Position numbers and translations under genes: made by a program. Shown one piece after another: positions 42,692 through 51,025 of a stretch of 64,000 nucleotides of DNA (the stretch's first letter is position 1; every line of letters starts with the position of its first letter). Under the pieces are notes generated by a model. The model did not search any database and was not told the DNA's origin. It was given only the letters and a program-made list of their open reading frames with translations. The stretch comes from Actinomadura craniellae. Lineage in GTDB: Bacteria; Actinomycetota; Actinomycetes; Streptosporangiales; Streptosporangiaceae. The stretch covers positions 124,001 through 188,000 of the forward strand of contig NZ_QLYX01000016.1 of the NCBI RefSeq assembly GCF_003289645.1. The letters run 5' to 3'.

Positions 42692-42805
42692 TCAGCTCGC
42701 GGAGCAGAGCGAGCCGCCCGCTCCGGTCACCACCAGCACCCGTGCGGTCGTGGACCGTACCAGCGCGGTCAGCTCCTCGTGGGTCTGGCGGCGCGGGGCG
42801 GTCAC
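42692..42805 (-). pseudogene. Enoyl-CoA hydratase fragment
   Basis: A 37-codon reading from GTG 42805 to TGA 42692 gives TALVRSTTARVLVVTGAGGS followed by LCSAS and a stop, which mirrors the crotonase oxyanion-hole strand (VVLTGAG-xFCSG). Nothing else of the enzyme remains. It begins 20 nt after the tetR stop. The intact hydratase at 44859 suggests an old duplication or replaced neighbour. Confidence 0.4.
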
Positions 42806-42824
42806 CCGGTGCCGCCGTCCGCGG

Positions 42825-43457
42825 TCAGGGCCGCCGGGCTCCGGCCATGTCGAGGGCGAGCCGCTGGTAGTGGTGGGCGACCTCGGTGCGGCTGAGCGGG
42901 CCCTTCGGCGAGAACCAGGACGCCACGCCCGTGCACATCACGACGATCGCGCGGGACGCCTCCAGCGGGATCGGCGTGCCGAACACGCCCAGCTCGGTTC
43001 CGCGCGTGAGCACCCCGTCGAACAGGTGCTGCTGTTGGTGCCGCTTGGCGAGGTGCAGGCCGCGCACCGGCTCCTCCAGGGCGCGCAGTTCGCTGGTTCC
43101 GAGCATCGTGCCGCGCTGGTCCTCCAGGTGGAACAGCACATGGGTCTCGACGATCGCCGCGAGCCGGGCGGCGGGGTCGTCCGCCGCGCCCTCCAACGCC
43201 GCGCGGGTGCGGCGCAGCAGTTCCTCGATCCCGCGCTCCATGATCGTCGCAAGCACTTCCTGCTTGGACTCGAAGTGGTAGTAGAGCGCGCCCGGGCTCA
43301 GCCCGGCCCGCACCGCGATGTCGCGCACCGATGTGCCGTGGTAGCCCTGCTCGGTCATCACCGCGATCGCGGCCTTGAGGACCCCCGCCTCGCCCGGCCC
43401 CTGCGCCGACCGGGCCCGTGACGACGATCCGGGCTGCGCGGACGATCCAGCCGCCAC
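42825..43457 (-). CDS. TetR-family regulator beside fatty-acid genes
   Basis: 210 aa. HTH at about 25-70: VLKAAIAVMTEQGYHGTSVR, DIAVRAGLSPGALYYHFESK. The C-terminal domain is of the TetR_C type with FHLEDQRGTM near 112. GTG 43457 follows GGAGG. It lies 77 nt after the acyl-CoA dehydrogenase on the same strand, so it probably controls that gene and the divergent enoyl-CoA hydratase, with an acyl-CoA as a plausible ligand (inference). Confidence 0.85.
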   Translation of the reverse strand: MAAGSSAQPGSSSRARSAQGPGEAGVLKAAIAVMTEQGYHGTSVRDIAVRAGLSPGALYYHFESKQEVLATIMERGIEELLRRTRAALEGAADDPAARLAAIVETHVLFHLEDQRGTMLGTSELRALEEPVRGLHLAKRHQQQHLFDGVLTRGTELGVFGTPIPLEASRAIVVMCTGVASWFSPKGPLSRTEVAHHYQRLALDMAGARRP

Positions 43458-43534
43458 GCGGCCACCTCCTGTCCCCCGGCCAGGCTACCCGCACGGGCCC
43501 GCTCATCTGATCGCCAGCGGGTTGATCGGGGAGC

Positions 43535-44791
43535 CTACCGGCGCTTGTTCGGGCCGGCGAAGCCGAAGAGGTAGCCGGCCACCCTGCGCATCTGGACCTC
43601 TTCCGACCCCTCGGTGATCCGGTACCTGCGGTGGTGCCGGTAGATGTGCTCGAACGGGGTGTGCCGGGTGTAGCCGAGCCCGCCGTGCACCTGGATCGCG
43701 CGGTCGGCGGCCTCGCAGACGAACCGGTTGGCGCGGTAGTTGCACATCGAGACCTTGTCGCTGATCTCCATGTGCGGCACCCGGTCCAGTTCCCAGGCGG
43801 TCTTGCGCACCAGCCAGCGCAGCATCTCCGCCTCGGTCTGCAACTCGACCAGCGGCCACTGGATGGCCTGCCGGCCGGCCAGCGGCTGCCCGAAGGTGAC
43901 CCGCTCGCGGGCGTACTCGACGCTGCGGTCCACGCAGTACTGCCCGGCGCCCACGCCCGACGCGGCCTGCCGGATCCGGTTCTCGTGGACGAAGGTCTGC
44001 GCGACCGCGAGGCCCTCGCCCTCGGCACCGAAGATCGACGAGTGCGGGACGCGGACGTCGCGCAGCGTCACCTCGGCGTGGTCGGTGGGCATGTTGAACG
44101 TCCACCAGTGGAAGTCGACGGAGAAGCCGGGGGTGCCGGTCGGGGTGATGAACGCGGTGATGCCGCGCGCGTCCCCGGGCTTGCCGGATGTCCGGGCGAA
44201 GACCACGTCGTGGGTGGCCGAGTGCATCCCGGAGTTGAACCGTTTGGCGCCGTTGATGACCCAGTCGTCGCCGCGGCGGACCGCGGTGGTCTCCATCCAG
44301 GTGGCGTCGCTGCCGTGCTCGGGTTCGGTGAGGCCGAAGCCGATCCGCCTGGTGCCGGTCAGCATCCCCTGGAGGAACTCCTCCTTCTGCTCCGGCGTCC
44401 CGTACTCCATCATCATGTGGACGAACGGGAAGTTGCCGACGACCGACGCCTCGTTCTGCAGGTCGTTGTGCAGGCCGAGGCCCTTGTGGGCGAGGTGCTC
44501 GCGGATCACCGCCATGTCGAGGTTGCCGCCGTCCCGCCCGCCCACCTCCTTGGGCAGCCCGTAGCGCAGCCAGCCGGCGGCGTCGGCGCGGCGGAACATC
44601 TCCCGCAGCAGTTCCTCCCAGTCGCGCCGGGGGACGCCGCCGTTCTCGAAGTCGGTGCGGGCCCACTCCCGGCGGTGGTCGAAGAAGCGTTCGTTGTCGT
44701 CCTGCTCCTGCAGCGGCCTGATCTCCCGCTCGATGAAGTCGTCGAGGTCGGCGAGCAGCCGCGTCAGCTCATCGGGAAGCGTGAAGTCCAC
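43535..44791 (-). CDS. Acyl-CoA dehydrogenase
   Basis: 418 aa, FAD-dependent alpha,beta-dehydrogenation of an acyl-CoA. Signature stretches: FGLTEPEHGSDATWM near 150, GDDWVINGAKRFNSG near 174, CEAADRAIQVHGGLGYTRHT near 368 and RYRITEGSEEVQMR near 398. The usual FadE catalytic-base region is present in general form; chain length cannot be told. GTG 44791 follows AGGAGG at 5 nt. Divergent from an enoyl-CoA hydratase: together they supply the first two beta-oxidation steps. Confidence 0.9.
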   Translation of the reverse strand: MDFTLPDELTRLLADLDDFIEREIRPLQEQDDNERFFDHRREWARTDFENGGVPRRDWEELLREMFRRADAAGWLRYGLPKEVGGRDGGNLDMAVIREHLAHKGLGLHNDLQNEASVVGNFPFVHMMMEYGTPEQKEEFLQGMLTGTRRIGFGLTEPEHGSDATWMETTAVRRGDDWVINGAKRFNSGMHSATHDVVFARTSGKPGDARGITAFITPTGTPGFSVDFHWWTFNMPTDHAEVTLRDVRVPHSSIFGAEGEGLAVAQTFVHENRIRQAASGVGAGQYCVDRSVEYARERVTFGQPLAGRQAIQWPLVELQTEAEMLRWLVRKTAWELDRVPHMEISDKVSMCNYRANRFVCEAADRAIQVHGGLGYTRHTPFEHIYRHHRRYRITEGSEEVQMRRVAGYLFGFAGPNKRR

Positions 44792-44858
44792 AAATCCTCC
44801 TGAACGTATGTTTAGCTAGCATCACACCTCGCCGGTTCCGAGGGAAGGGGGTCCGCGC

Positions 44859-45635
44859 ATGCGCGAGATCCGCTACGAGGTGGCGGACGGCATCGCCACC
44901 CTGACCATCGACCGCCCCGACAAGCTCGGCGCCATGACCTACGCGATGCTCGACGCCTTCGCCGGGCACGTCGCCGAGGCGGGCGCGGATCCCCGGGTCA
45001 CCGTGCTGCTGGTGACCGGGGTGCCGGGCAGCTTCTGCTCCGGCATCGACCTGGCCGACCTGGCCTCCCGCTCCCCCGCGGACCGGGGCCGCCCGGACGG
45101 CGACGGAGGCGGCGGCGTCCCGCTGCTCATGGGCTTCCCGAAGCCGGTGGTCGCCGCCGTGGACGGCATGGCGGTGGGGATGGGCGCCGAGTTCGCCACC
45201 CAGGCCGACCTGCGCGTGGTGTCGACCCGGGCTCGGTTCCGCTGGAACTTCGTGCACCGCGGCCTGGTCGCCGACACCGGCGCCGGGACGTGGCTGCTCC
45301 CCCGCCAGATCGGCATGGGCCCCGCACTGCGCCTGCTCTACACCGGTGACGACCTGGCAGCCGAGGAGGCCCTGTCGCTGGGCTTCGCCACGTCCGTCCA
45401 CGAACCCGAGGACCTGCCGGACGCGGCGCGCGCCCTGGCCGCGACCATCGCGACGGCCTCCCCGTTCGCGCTGACCCGCACGAAACGGCTGGTCCTGGAC
45501 GGTACGACCACCGACCTGGCCGGCCACGTCACCGCCACCGGGGTGGCGATCCACGAATGCTTCGCCTCCGCGGACCACGCCGAGGGCGTGGCGGCCTTCC
45601 TGGAGAAGCGCCGGCCCCGCTTCACCGGCCGCTGA
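44859..45635 (+). CDS. Enoyl-CoA hydratase/isomerase
   Basis: 258 aa crotonase. It hydrates trans-2-enoyl-CoA. VADGIATLTIDRPDKLGAMT (about 7-26), first oxyanion strand VLLVTGVPGSFCSGIDLADL near 49, second FPKPVVAAVDGMAVGMGAEF near 90. The two Glu residues of classic hydratases are not evident at GMGAEF.../RGLVADTGAG, so it might be an isomerase or other crotonase. ATG 44859 after AAGGGGG. Shares a 67-nt divergent promoter region with the acyl-CoA dehydrogenase. Confidence 0.88.
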   Translation: MREIRYEVADGIATLTIDRPDKLGAMTYAMLDAFAGHVAEAGADPRVTVLLVTGVPGSFCSGIDLADLASRSPADRGRPDGDGGGGVPLLMGFPKPVVAAVDGMAVGMGAEFATQADLRVVSTRARFRWNFVHRGLVADTGAGTWLLPRQIGMGPALRLLYTGDDLAAEEALSLGFATSVHEPEDLPDAARALAATIATASPFALTRTKRLVLDGTTTDLAGHVTATGVAIHECFASADHAEGVAAFLEKRRPRFTGR

Positions 45636-45729
45636 CACCGGGCCATCTCGTGTGCGATCGAGGGCGTCCTGCCGGTGCACGGCACCGCGCACTGGCCCGA
45701 ACTGGAGTGAACGGCTCCGCCGGCCGTAC

Positions 45730-46449
45730 CTACGGTTCCGTGATGATGGGGGCGGGGCGGAAGCCCTTGGTGATGAGCCAGATGCCCAGTGACAGTTCCC
45801 AGACGATTTCTGGTGCCGTGAACAGGAAGTTCACCGGAGACTGCTGCTCGTAGACGCCGAACAGGACAGCGGTCGCCGTCGCGCAGGCGATGGGGCCGCC
45901 GATGAGCCCGATGAGCGCCATGGCGCGCGGCACCAGGCCCGACCGGTACATCAGGTAGCCCAGCAGCAGCCCGTTGCCGAAGCCCGCGCAGAAGGCGGGC
46001 CCGAGCAGGAACGTCTGGTCCTTCAACGCCACCAGTGACCGGCCGATCAGGGCGGCGTCGGCATCGCCCCCGCCCGCCAGCTCCTGCCGCAGCGCCACGA
46101 CGGCGAGCACGCTGACGATCCCCATCACGATGAGGGTCGATTCGAGGATCCGCAGGCCGACGTAACCGAGGGCGATGCTCTCGCTCTGCCGCTTCAGGAT
46201 CGGGAACAGCACGACCGCGGTGGCGACGTTCGCGACGGCGGTCAGGATCTCAAGGAGGGCGCCCAACCGCACCTGCGTGTCCGCGCCCGCTCCCAGAATG
46301 TAGTTCGCGTCGTCGAGGACCGGGCCGTACAGCACCACCGCGGGGATCGAGAGAACGAAGGTGAGAATGAACCAGACACCGGCGATCCTGGCGGTCCGCT
46401 GAGCGGCGCTCGCCGAAGCTTCCGGAGTCCGAGATCTGATCGTGTCCAC
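45730..46449 (-). CDS. DUF4386 membrane protein
   Basis: 239 aa with six to seven hydrophobic helices: RIAGVWFILTFVLSIPAVVL near 22, LEILTAVANVATAVVLFPIL near 64, STLIVMGIVSVLAVVAL, FLLGPAFCAGFGNGLLLGYL, MALIGLIGGPIACATATAVL and LFTAPEIVWELSLGIWLITK. This is the DUF4386 pattern; no function is known. I start at GTG 46449, 6 nt after GGAGGG. Longer in-frame readings lack a ribosome-binding site. Standalone gene convergent with the enoyl-CoA hydratase. Confidence 0.85.
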   Translation of the reverse strand: MDTIRSRTPEASASAAQRTARIAGVWFILTFVLSIPAVVLYGPVLDDANYILGAGADTQVRLGALLEILTAVANVATAVVLFPILKRQSESIALGYVGLRILESTLIVMGIVSVLAVVALRQELAGGGDADAALIGRSLVALKDQTFLLGPAFCAGFGNGLLLGYLMYRSGLVPRAMALIGLIGGPIACATATAVLFGVYEQQSPVNFLFTAPEIVWELSLGIWLITKGFRPAPIITEP

Positions 46450-46731
46450 GTGACCCTCCAAGGCTCGGATCGGCCCCTGCACGATTATCACGGCCGGAGG
46501 GGTCAGGCACAGCCGGTCCCGACGTTCCGGCACGGTGTGCGGGCCGGCCGCCAACCCCGACCTCGCCACCCGGCTACTCAAAGTCATCGAACAGCAGCCC
46601 CAGGGATCCGTGCGGGCCTGCTCCGCGCGATGGAGAACCGCGCGCTCGGCGGGATGGAGAAGAGCATGCAGGAAGTGCGGCTCGGAATCGGACCTGGCGG
46701 AGTGGACGCCCTCCCAGGGGCCGTTTCCGTC

Positions 46732-47790
46732 CTACGGCGCCTGCGGGTCCGGTGTGTTCACCAGGCCGAGGGCGTACAGGCTTTCGGCGGTGTCGATGAT
46801 GGTGGCCACCGGGTCGCGGGGTGTCCAGCCGAGCATGGTGCGGGCCTTCGCGGTGTTCAGTTGCGGAACCCGGCCGAGTTGGCTGACCGATTCCCGCAGG
46901 GAGGGGTCGGTACGGGCCGCCTGGCGCACCTGGTCGGCGGTCAGTTCCCGGGTCGGTACCCGGGCCGCGCGCTCGCCCAGGTGCTCGGCCAGGATGCGGG
47001 CCATCTGCAGGAAGCTGATCGATGTGCCGCTGCCGGCGAGGAAGCGTTCGCCGGCGGCACCGGGATGGGTCATGGCGCGCAGGTGGATGTCGGCGACGTC
47101 GCGGACGTCGACCAGGCCGAAGTGCAGGGGAGGGACGACCGGCAACCGCCCTTCCAGCATGGCCTTGACGATGCCGGTGGAGCTGGAGAGGCGGGGGCCC
47201 AGTACGGGGCCGAAGATGCCGCCGGGGTTGACGACCGCCAGCTCCAGGCCGCCGCCCTCGGCGGCGATGAAGTCCCAGGCGGCCCGTTCGGCGATGGTCT
47301 TGGATTTGATGTAGGCGGTGTTGTCGTCGGCGGGATCGGTCCAGTCGGTCTCGTCGTAGACGCCGCCCGGCTTGGGGCTGTAGCCGATCGCGGCGAACGA
47401 GGAGGTCAGCACGGCCCGCCGTACGCCGCCGTCCCGCGCGGCCCGCAGTACGCGCAGAGTGCCGTCCCGGGCGGGCACGATCACCTCGTCGTCGTCGGCG
47501 GGTGTTCCGCTGGGGAACGGTGAGGCGACATGCAGGACATGAGTGCAGCCGGCCACCGCGTCCGGCCATCCGTCGTCGGTGTCCAGCCGCGCGCTGACGA
47601 TCTCCAGCCGTCCGTCCGGGTCGACGCCGGCGACTTCGAGCTCGGCCCGCACGTCGGCGGCGCGCTCGGCCGAGCGGACCGTGGTCCGGACCCGGTGCCC
47701 GTCCCGCAGCAGGCGGACGACCACGTGCGACCCCACGAAGCCGTTACCGCCGGTCACCAGAACCAGGTCTTTGGAAGCGTGCGGATCCAC
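46732..47790 (-). CDS. NAD(P)-dependent epimerase/reductase (extended SDR, DFR-like)
   Basis: 352 aa. Rossmann motif LVTGGNGFVGSHVVVRLLRD (about 10-29), HVLHVASPFP near 85, active-site YIKSK (YxxxK) near 158, PGGIFGPVLGP near 186. It reduces or epimerises a small carbonyl substrate, as in dihydroflavonol reductases; the substrate is unknown. GTG 47790 follows GGGGAA. It lies 49 nt downstream of the merR gene on the same strand, so the MerR protein is the likely local regulator. Confidence 0.88.
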   Translation of the reverse strand: MDPHASKDLVLVTGGNGFVGSHVVVRLLRDGHRVRTTVRSAERAADVRAELEVAGVDPDGRLEIVSARLDTDDGWPDAVAGCTHVLHVASPFPSGTPADDDEVIVPARDGTLRVLRAARDGGVRRAVLTSSFAAIGYSPKPGGVYDETDWTDPADDNTAYIKSKTIAERAAWDFIAAEGGGLELAVVNPGGIFGPVLGPRLSSSTGIVKAMLEGRLPVVPPLHFGLVDVRDVADIHLRAMTHPGAAGERFLAGSGTSISFLQMARILAEHLGERAARVPTRELTADQVRQAARTDPSLRESVSQLGRVPQLNTAKARTMLGWTPRDPVATIIDTAESLYALGLVNTPDPQAP

Positions 47791-47839
47791 AGTGTTCCCC
47801 TCGCATGGTTGTCGTTGTTTCGCAGATGGCGCGGGCCGT

Positions 47840-48295
47840 TCAGCGCAGCTCGCGCGCGACCGGCGTGATCTCCGCGGCGGCGCGTTGCTCGGCCGCGCCG
47901 TCGCCGCGCTCGCGCGCGTCCCAGAGTTCGGTTTTCAGTTGCAGGTAGCGCAGGCGGACCCGCATCCGTTCCAGCTCCTGGGTGAGGCGGTCGGCGTTGC
48001 GGCTGAACAGGTCGCGCATCTGCCCGGCCGCGGCGTCGCCGTCGTCCAGATGCCGCAGGTAGGCGCGCATGTCGTGGACGCTCATCCCGGTCGCGCGCAG
48101 GCAGCTCAGCGCCTCGATCCGCGCTACCGCGGCGGCGGTGTAGCGGCGGTGGCCGCTGCTCTCGTCCCGGTCCACCGGGGCGATCAGCCCGATCTTCTCG
48201 TAGTACCGCAGGGTCGGCTCGGACAGGCCGCTCAGCCTGGACACCTCCTGGATCGTCATCGGAGAGGTGCCCGCACCCGTTCGTGTCGCTGCCAT
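47840..48295 (-). CDS. MerR-family regulator
   Basis: 151 aa. N-terminal MerR HTH MTIQEVSRLSGLSEPTLRYY, EKIGLIAPVDRDESSGHRRY (residues 13-52) and a coiled-coil dimerisation helix (about 85-125: RNADRLTQELERMRVRLRYL). It lacks the Cys pattern of metal sensors, so it is probably a drug- or redox-type sensor. ATG 48295. It precedes the NAD-dependent reductase, a pairing common in actinomycetes, where the regulator controls the reductase and itself. Confidence 0.88.
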   Translation of the reverse strand: MAATRTGAGTSPMTIQEVSRLSGLSEPTLRYYEKIGLIAPVDRDESSGHRRYTAAAVARIEALSCLRATGMSVHDMRAYLRHLDDGDAAAGQMRDLFSRNADRLTQELERMRVRLRYLQLKTELWDARERGDGAAEQRAAAEITPVARELR

Positions 48296-48595
48296 GGTTG
48301 GAGTCTCCGATACTTCAAGCGCTTCAAGTCAAACGCGGCATCGCCGCTGGTCACGCGGTTCACTGATCATCTTCGGGCCGTGCCCGCCGCAGCCTCGGCA
48401 CGTCGCCGCCCCCACCGGCTTCGGAGGCTCGGTAGCTGCCGCCGCACGGAGGTTTCCGGTGGCCAGGATCACCGCGTCGGCGTGGACGAGGTAGCGGGTG
48501 CCGTCGCCCGGATCGGGGTCCGTGACCTGATGGTGCAGTGCCGACCCGGCTGGTCCGTACCGTGGAAGCGGTGGTTCATCGGACCGCCCCTTGGG
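48296..48595. other. Intergenic region upstream of merR
   Basis: 300 nt. The first 35 nt hold the MerR operator and promoter. The rest has no intact gene; one minus-strand frame gives RYLVHADAVILATGNLRAAA, reminiscent of an FAD/NAD(P)-binding protein strand, but it is too short to call. Confidence 0.4.
48313..48328. promoter_or_regulatory. Candidate MerR operator
   Basis: CTTCAAGCGCTTCAAG is a near-perfect palindrome (7 of 8 pairs), 18 nt upstream of the merR start and overlapping a minus-strand TTGACT (48332-48327), as MerR operators do. Confidence 0.45.
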
Positions 48596-49114
48596 TCAGG
48601 TCGTGGTGGGAGAGGCGTCGAGCCCGGCCAGGAGCCGGTTGGCGGCTCTTCGGGATTTCACGATGTGAACGTCGGCGTGCCAGGCGTGTTCGGCGATCAG
48701 GGCACGGACGCGGGGCGCCATCTCCCTGCGGTAGCCCCACACGTACTTCACGAAGCTCCAGGTGACCCGGTCGTGGACACCGGTGTCGTCGTGCTGGCCG
48801 CCCCGGTGTCTCCAGCAGCGCTGGGCGATGCCCCACAGGCAGGTGAGCGCGGGCAGGTCGAGGAAGATGACGGTGTCGGCACGCCGCAGCCGGATCGGCA
48901 AAGTACTGGCGTAGTTCCCGTCGATCACCCAGCGGTCGGTGGTGACCAGTTCCTCCTGCACGGCCGCGAACTCGTCGGGTTCCATCGTGTTCCACCGGTC
49001 GTCGTAGTAGACGGCGTCCAGGTGGACGATCTGAATGCCGAGCCGGGCGGCGAGCCGCCGCCCGAACGTGGTCTTCCCCGATCCTCCACATCCCATGATC
49101 GCGACCCGTCGCAT
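48596..49114 (-). CDS. Small P-loop kinase (adenylate-kinase/FlaR-like)
   Basis: 172 aa. Walker A VAIMGCGGSGKTTFGRRLAA (4-23), LDAVYYDDRWNTM near 32, Asp-Gly-Asn-Tyr in WVIDGNYAST near 62, VIFLDLPALTCLW near 82, and a lid-like basic stretch. This is the 'topology modulation protein' class of nucleotide-kinase-like proteins; its substrate is not established. Ten nt after the DUF5713 gene, so probably co-transcribed with it. Confidence 0.85.
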   Translation of the reverse strand: MRRVAIMGCGGSGKTTFGRRLAARLGIQIVHLDAVYYDDRWNTMEPDEFAAVQEELVTTDRWVIDGNYASTLPIRLRRADTVIFLDLPALTCLWGIAQRCWRHRGGQHDDTGVHDRVTWSFVKYVWGYRREMAPRVRALIAEHAWHADVHIVKSRRAANRLLAGLDASPTTT

Positions 49115-49124
49115 CTGGTTCCGG

Positions 49125-49469
49125 TCACCAGTCTCTGGTCGCGATCAGTTCTTCGTGGTCGGCATCGGTGAACCCGTACGCCTCCGCCACGAACCAGAAG
49201 TCCTCGGCGATCATCTCTCGCGCGCACGTCTCGATCTCGCTGCCGGCCGCGCAGAACTCCTCGTCCAGGGCGTTGAACTCCTCGGTCGCCGCGTGCGTCA
49301 GCGCGTACAGCGCCGGCAGGCCGACCGGGCGCTCCGCCTCGATCCGCCCGCACAACCGCAGCAGGATCAGCCTCCCCTTGTCGACCACATGGTCGGGGAA
49401 GTAGTCGTCCTCGTACATGCCCGCCAGGAACGCGTGCCCGGCCACCCGCCCATTCTCGATCAGCACCAC
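49125..49469 (-). CDS. DUF5713 family protein
   Basis: 114 aa, acidic. GMYEDDYFPDHVVDKGRLIL (about 17-36), LPALYALTHAATEEFNALDE, FWFVAEAYGFTDADHEELIA match the DUF5713 pattern. No function known. The GTG start at 49469 leaves normal length. The kinase-like gene follows after 10 nt. Confidence 0.75.
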   Translation of the reverse strand: MVLIENGRVAGHAFLAGMYEDDYFPDHVVDKGRLILLRLCGRIEAERPVGLPALYALTHAATEEFNALDEEFCAAGSEIETCAREMIAEDFWFVAEAYGFTDADHEELIATRDW

Positions 49470-49670
49470 TCTCGCTCCTCCCGCGCAGCGACATCCGGCA
49501 GCATGCGCCGATCGTGCACCACACCACCGACAACCGCCGGGCGGCCGTCACCTCATGACGTGATCGATGCCGCCGGAGAGTGCCGTGTTCGCCTTGTGGC
49601 TGTCGGGGCCCGACCCTCCACCCGGTTGACGCCTGAAGCGTCGAACGCGCCGGTTCCGATGCGTGACGCC

Positions 49671-50315
49671 TCAGCCGTCGATGGCGAAGCCCATGGGGAC
49701 GGCGGCGGTGACGACGATCTGACCAGGTGCGAAGTCCTCCTCGACACCACCGGAGACACCGCTGTGGCTGTAGGTCTTCAGCCGTTCGGGGTCCACGTCT
49801 TCGATGTGCAGGACTTTTCCGAGTTCCACCCCGGCGGCCTCGGCATAGAGTTCGGCCTTGGCACGTGCCGCGGTGACGGCGTCCCGTCGCGCCCGTGATC
49901 GAAGGGCCGGCTTGGATCGCACGTCGAAGTCGATGCCGTCGATCCGCTCCGCTCCGGCGTCCACGATCTCGATCAGCAGCCGCTGGAGCGACCCGATCGC
50001 CTCGGTCTCGACCTCGAAGTCGGCTTCGCACTTGTAGCCCGCCTTGCGGCGCTCGTCGTCGACCCGGCTGTACACGTAGTGCGTCGCGAGCTTGAGCCGA
50101 GACGGCGAGACCCCCGCATCGGGAATCGCGTGCGCCCGCAGCACCGCCCGGACGCCGGTGATGATCTGCTGAGCCGCCTGGAACGCCTCGGCCGGCGCCT
50201 CCCCGATGCTGGCCAAGCCGAACTTCACCCGCGCGAAGTCGGGCTCGACCGCCACCGTCGCGGCGCCGAACGTCGCCACACCCCACGGCGTCGAGATCTT
50301 CGGGTCGTTTCGCAC
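49671..50315 (-). CDS. SIMPL (DUF541) domain protein
   Basis: 214 aa. GVATFGAATVAVEPDFARVK (about 13-32) and the paired later motif ARRDAVTAARAKAELYAEAA (about 141-160) with GVELGKVLHIED are the usual SIMPL landmarks. Unlike most members it has no signal peptide, so it should be cytoplasmic. I choose GTG 50315 because GGAGG lies 6 nt upstream; GTG 50327 would add four residues. Role unknown; family members bind signalling partners or act in oxidative stress. Confidence 0.85.
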   Translation of the reverse strand: MRNDPKISTPWGVATFGAATVAVEPDFARVKFGLASIGEAPAEAFQAAQQIITGVRAVLRAHAIPDAGVSPSRLKLATHYVYSRVDDERRKAGYKCEADFEVETEAIGSLQRLLIEIVDAGAERIDGIDFDVRSKPALRSRARRDAVTAARAKAELYAEAAGVELGKVLHIEDVDPERLKTYSHSGVSGGVEEDFAPGQIVVTAAVPMGFAIDG

Positions 50316-51025
50316 GGCAGCCTCCACACACAGATCGTGATCAAACGGCCAAATCCTAATCTGACTGGAAACCCGTCAGGCTGAGTTCCACGGCACCTAC
50401 CTCTGCCTCGCCGCCGGGGGGAGGTCGACGCGGCCCACACCATCGCCGCCGACACACCCGTAATCTGGGAGCCCGCTGCCATCGAATGGAGCAGTACCGC
50501 TGTCGCGCCCTCGGCCTTGAGTGCCACGAGTGGACCTTCGACACCCGCCGTCCCGGCGAAACGCAGACTGAATGGTCCGAGGACGATCAGGCCCGCGGAT
50601 GAGTGTTCGGTAGGCCGCATGCCTTCGAGCAGGGCAGAGGCGAACCGGACGGGAGAGCGGCGGGGAACCCGTTGACAGGGCCGAAGGCTGACCCTGAAGG
50701 GGATGGCCTTTTCGGTTACGCGGCCGTGTACCAGTGCGTGTGGTAACGAACGGAGTTCGCTCGCCGTATACCGTGCCGTTCCAGTTTCCCATACGAGATC
50801 TGCTACCGAGAGGACCGTACCCGAGATGGCATTTCGGCGCCCCGTATTTCAAGGCTTGGATCGGCCATATCACCACCGGTCCATAACGGTACACTGAAGT
50901 GCAGAACCTGACATATCCTGCTATCACCAGCAGTGCGATGCCCGGCAGGCACGAATGTGGAATATTACACACAGGCTTCCCGGGGGCCATCGTAACGGGG
51001 TGTAATTCGACGTGGGGTGGACGGT
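50316..51025. other. Long intergenic region upstream of the NACHT gene
   Basis: 710 nt, lower in G/C towards the right. A 38-codon frame at 50486-50602 (MEQYRCRALGLECHEWTFDT) is the only plausible small peptide and is weakly supported. TACACT at 50890-50895 is a fair -10 box on the plus strand, but no -35 box is at 16-18 nt. An inverted repeat CGAAC-GGA-GTTCG lies near 50747. Confidence 0.4.

Noticed and set aside
44792-44858. TetR operator in the acyl-CoA dehydrogenase / hydratase divergent gap (ATGTTTAGCTAGCAT)
   Set aside because: Arms pair at only a few positions; it is suggestive by location but not a clean palindrome.
45646-45710. Short coding-like tail (IEGVLPVHGTAHWPELE then TGA) after the enoyl-CoA hydratase
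   Set aside because: About 20 residues, no start and no family match that I can support.
48400-48590. Possible FAD/NAD(P)-binding gene fragment (minus strand, RYLVHADAVILATGNL)
   Set aside because: One strand-like motif only; too short to separate from chance in this base composition.
50703-50897. A 64-codon frame upstream of the NACHT gene
   Set aside because: No ribosome-binding site, irregular composition, no conserved features.
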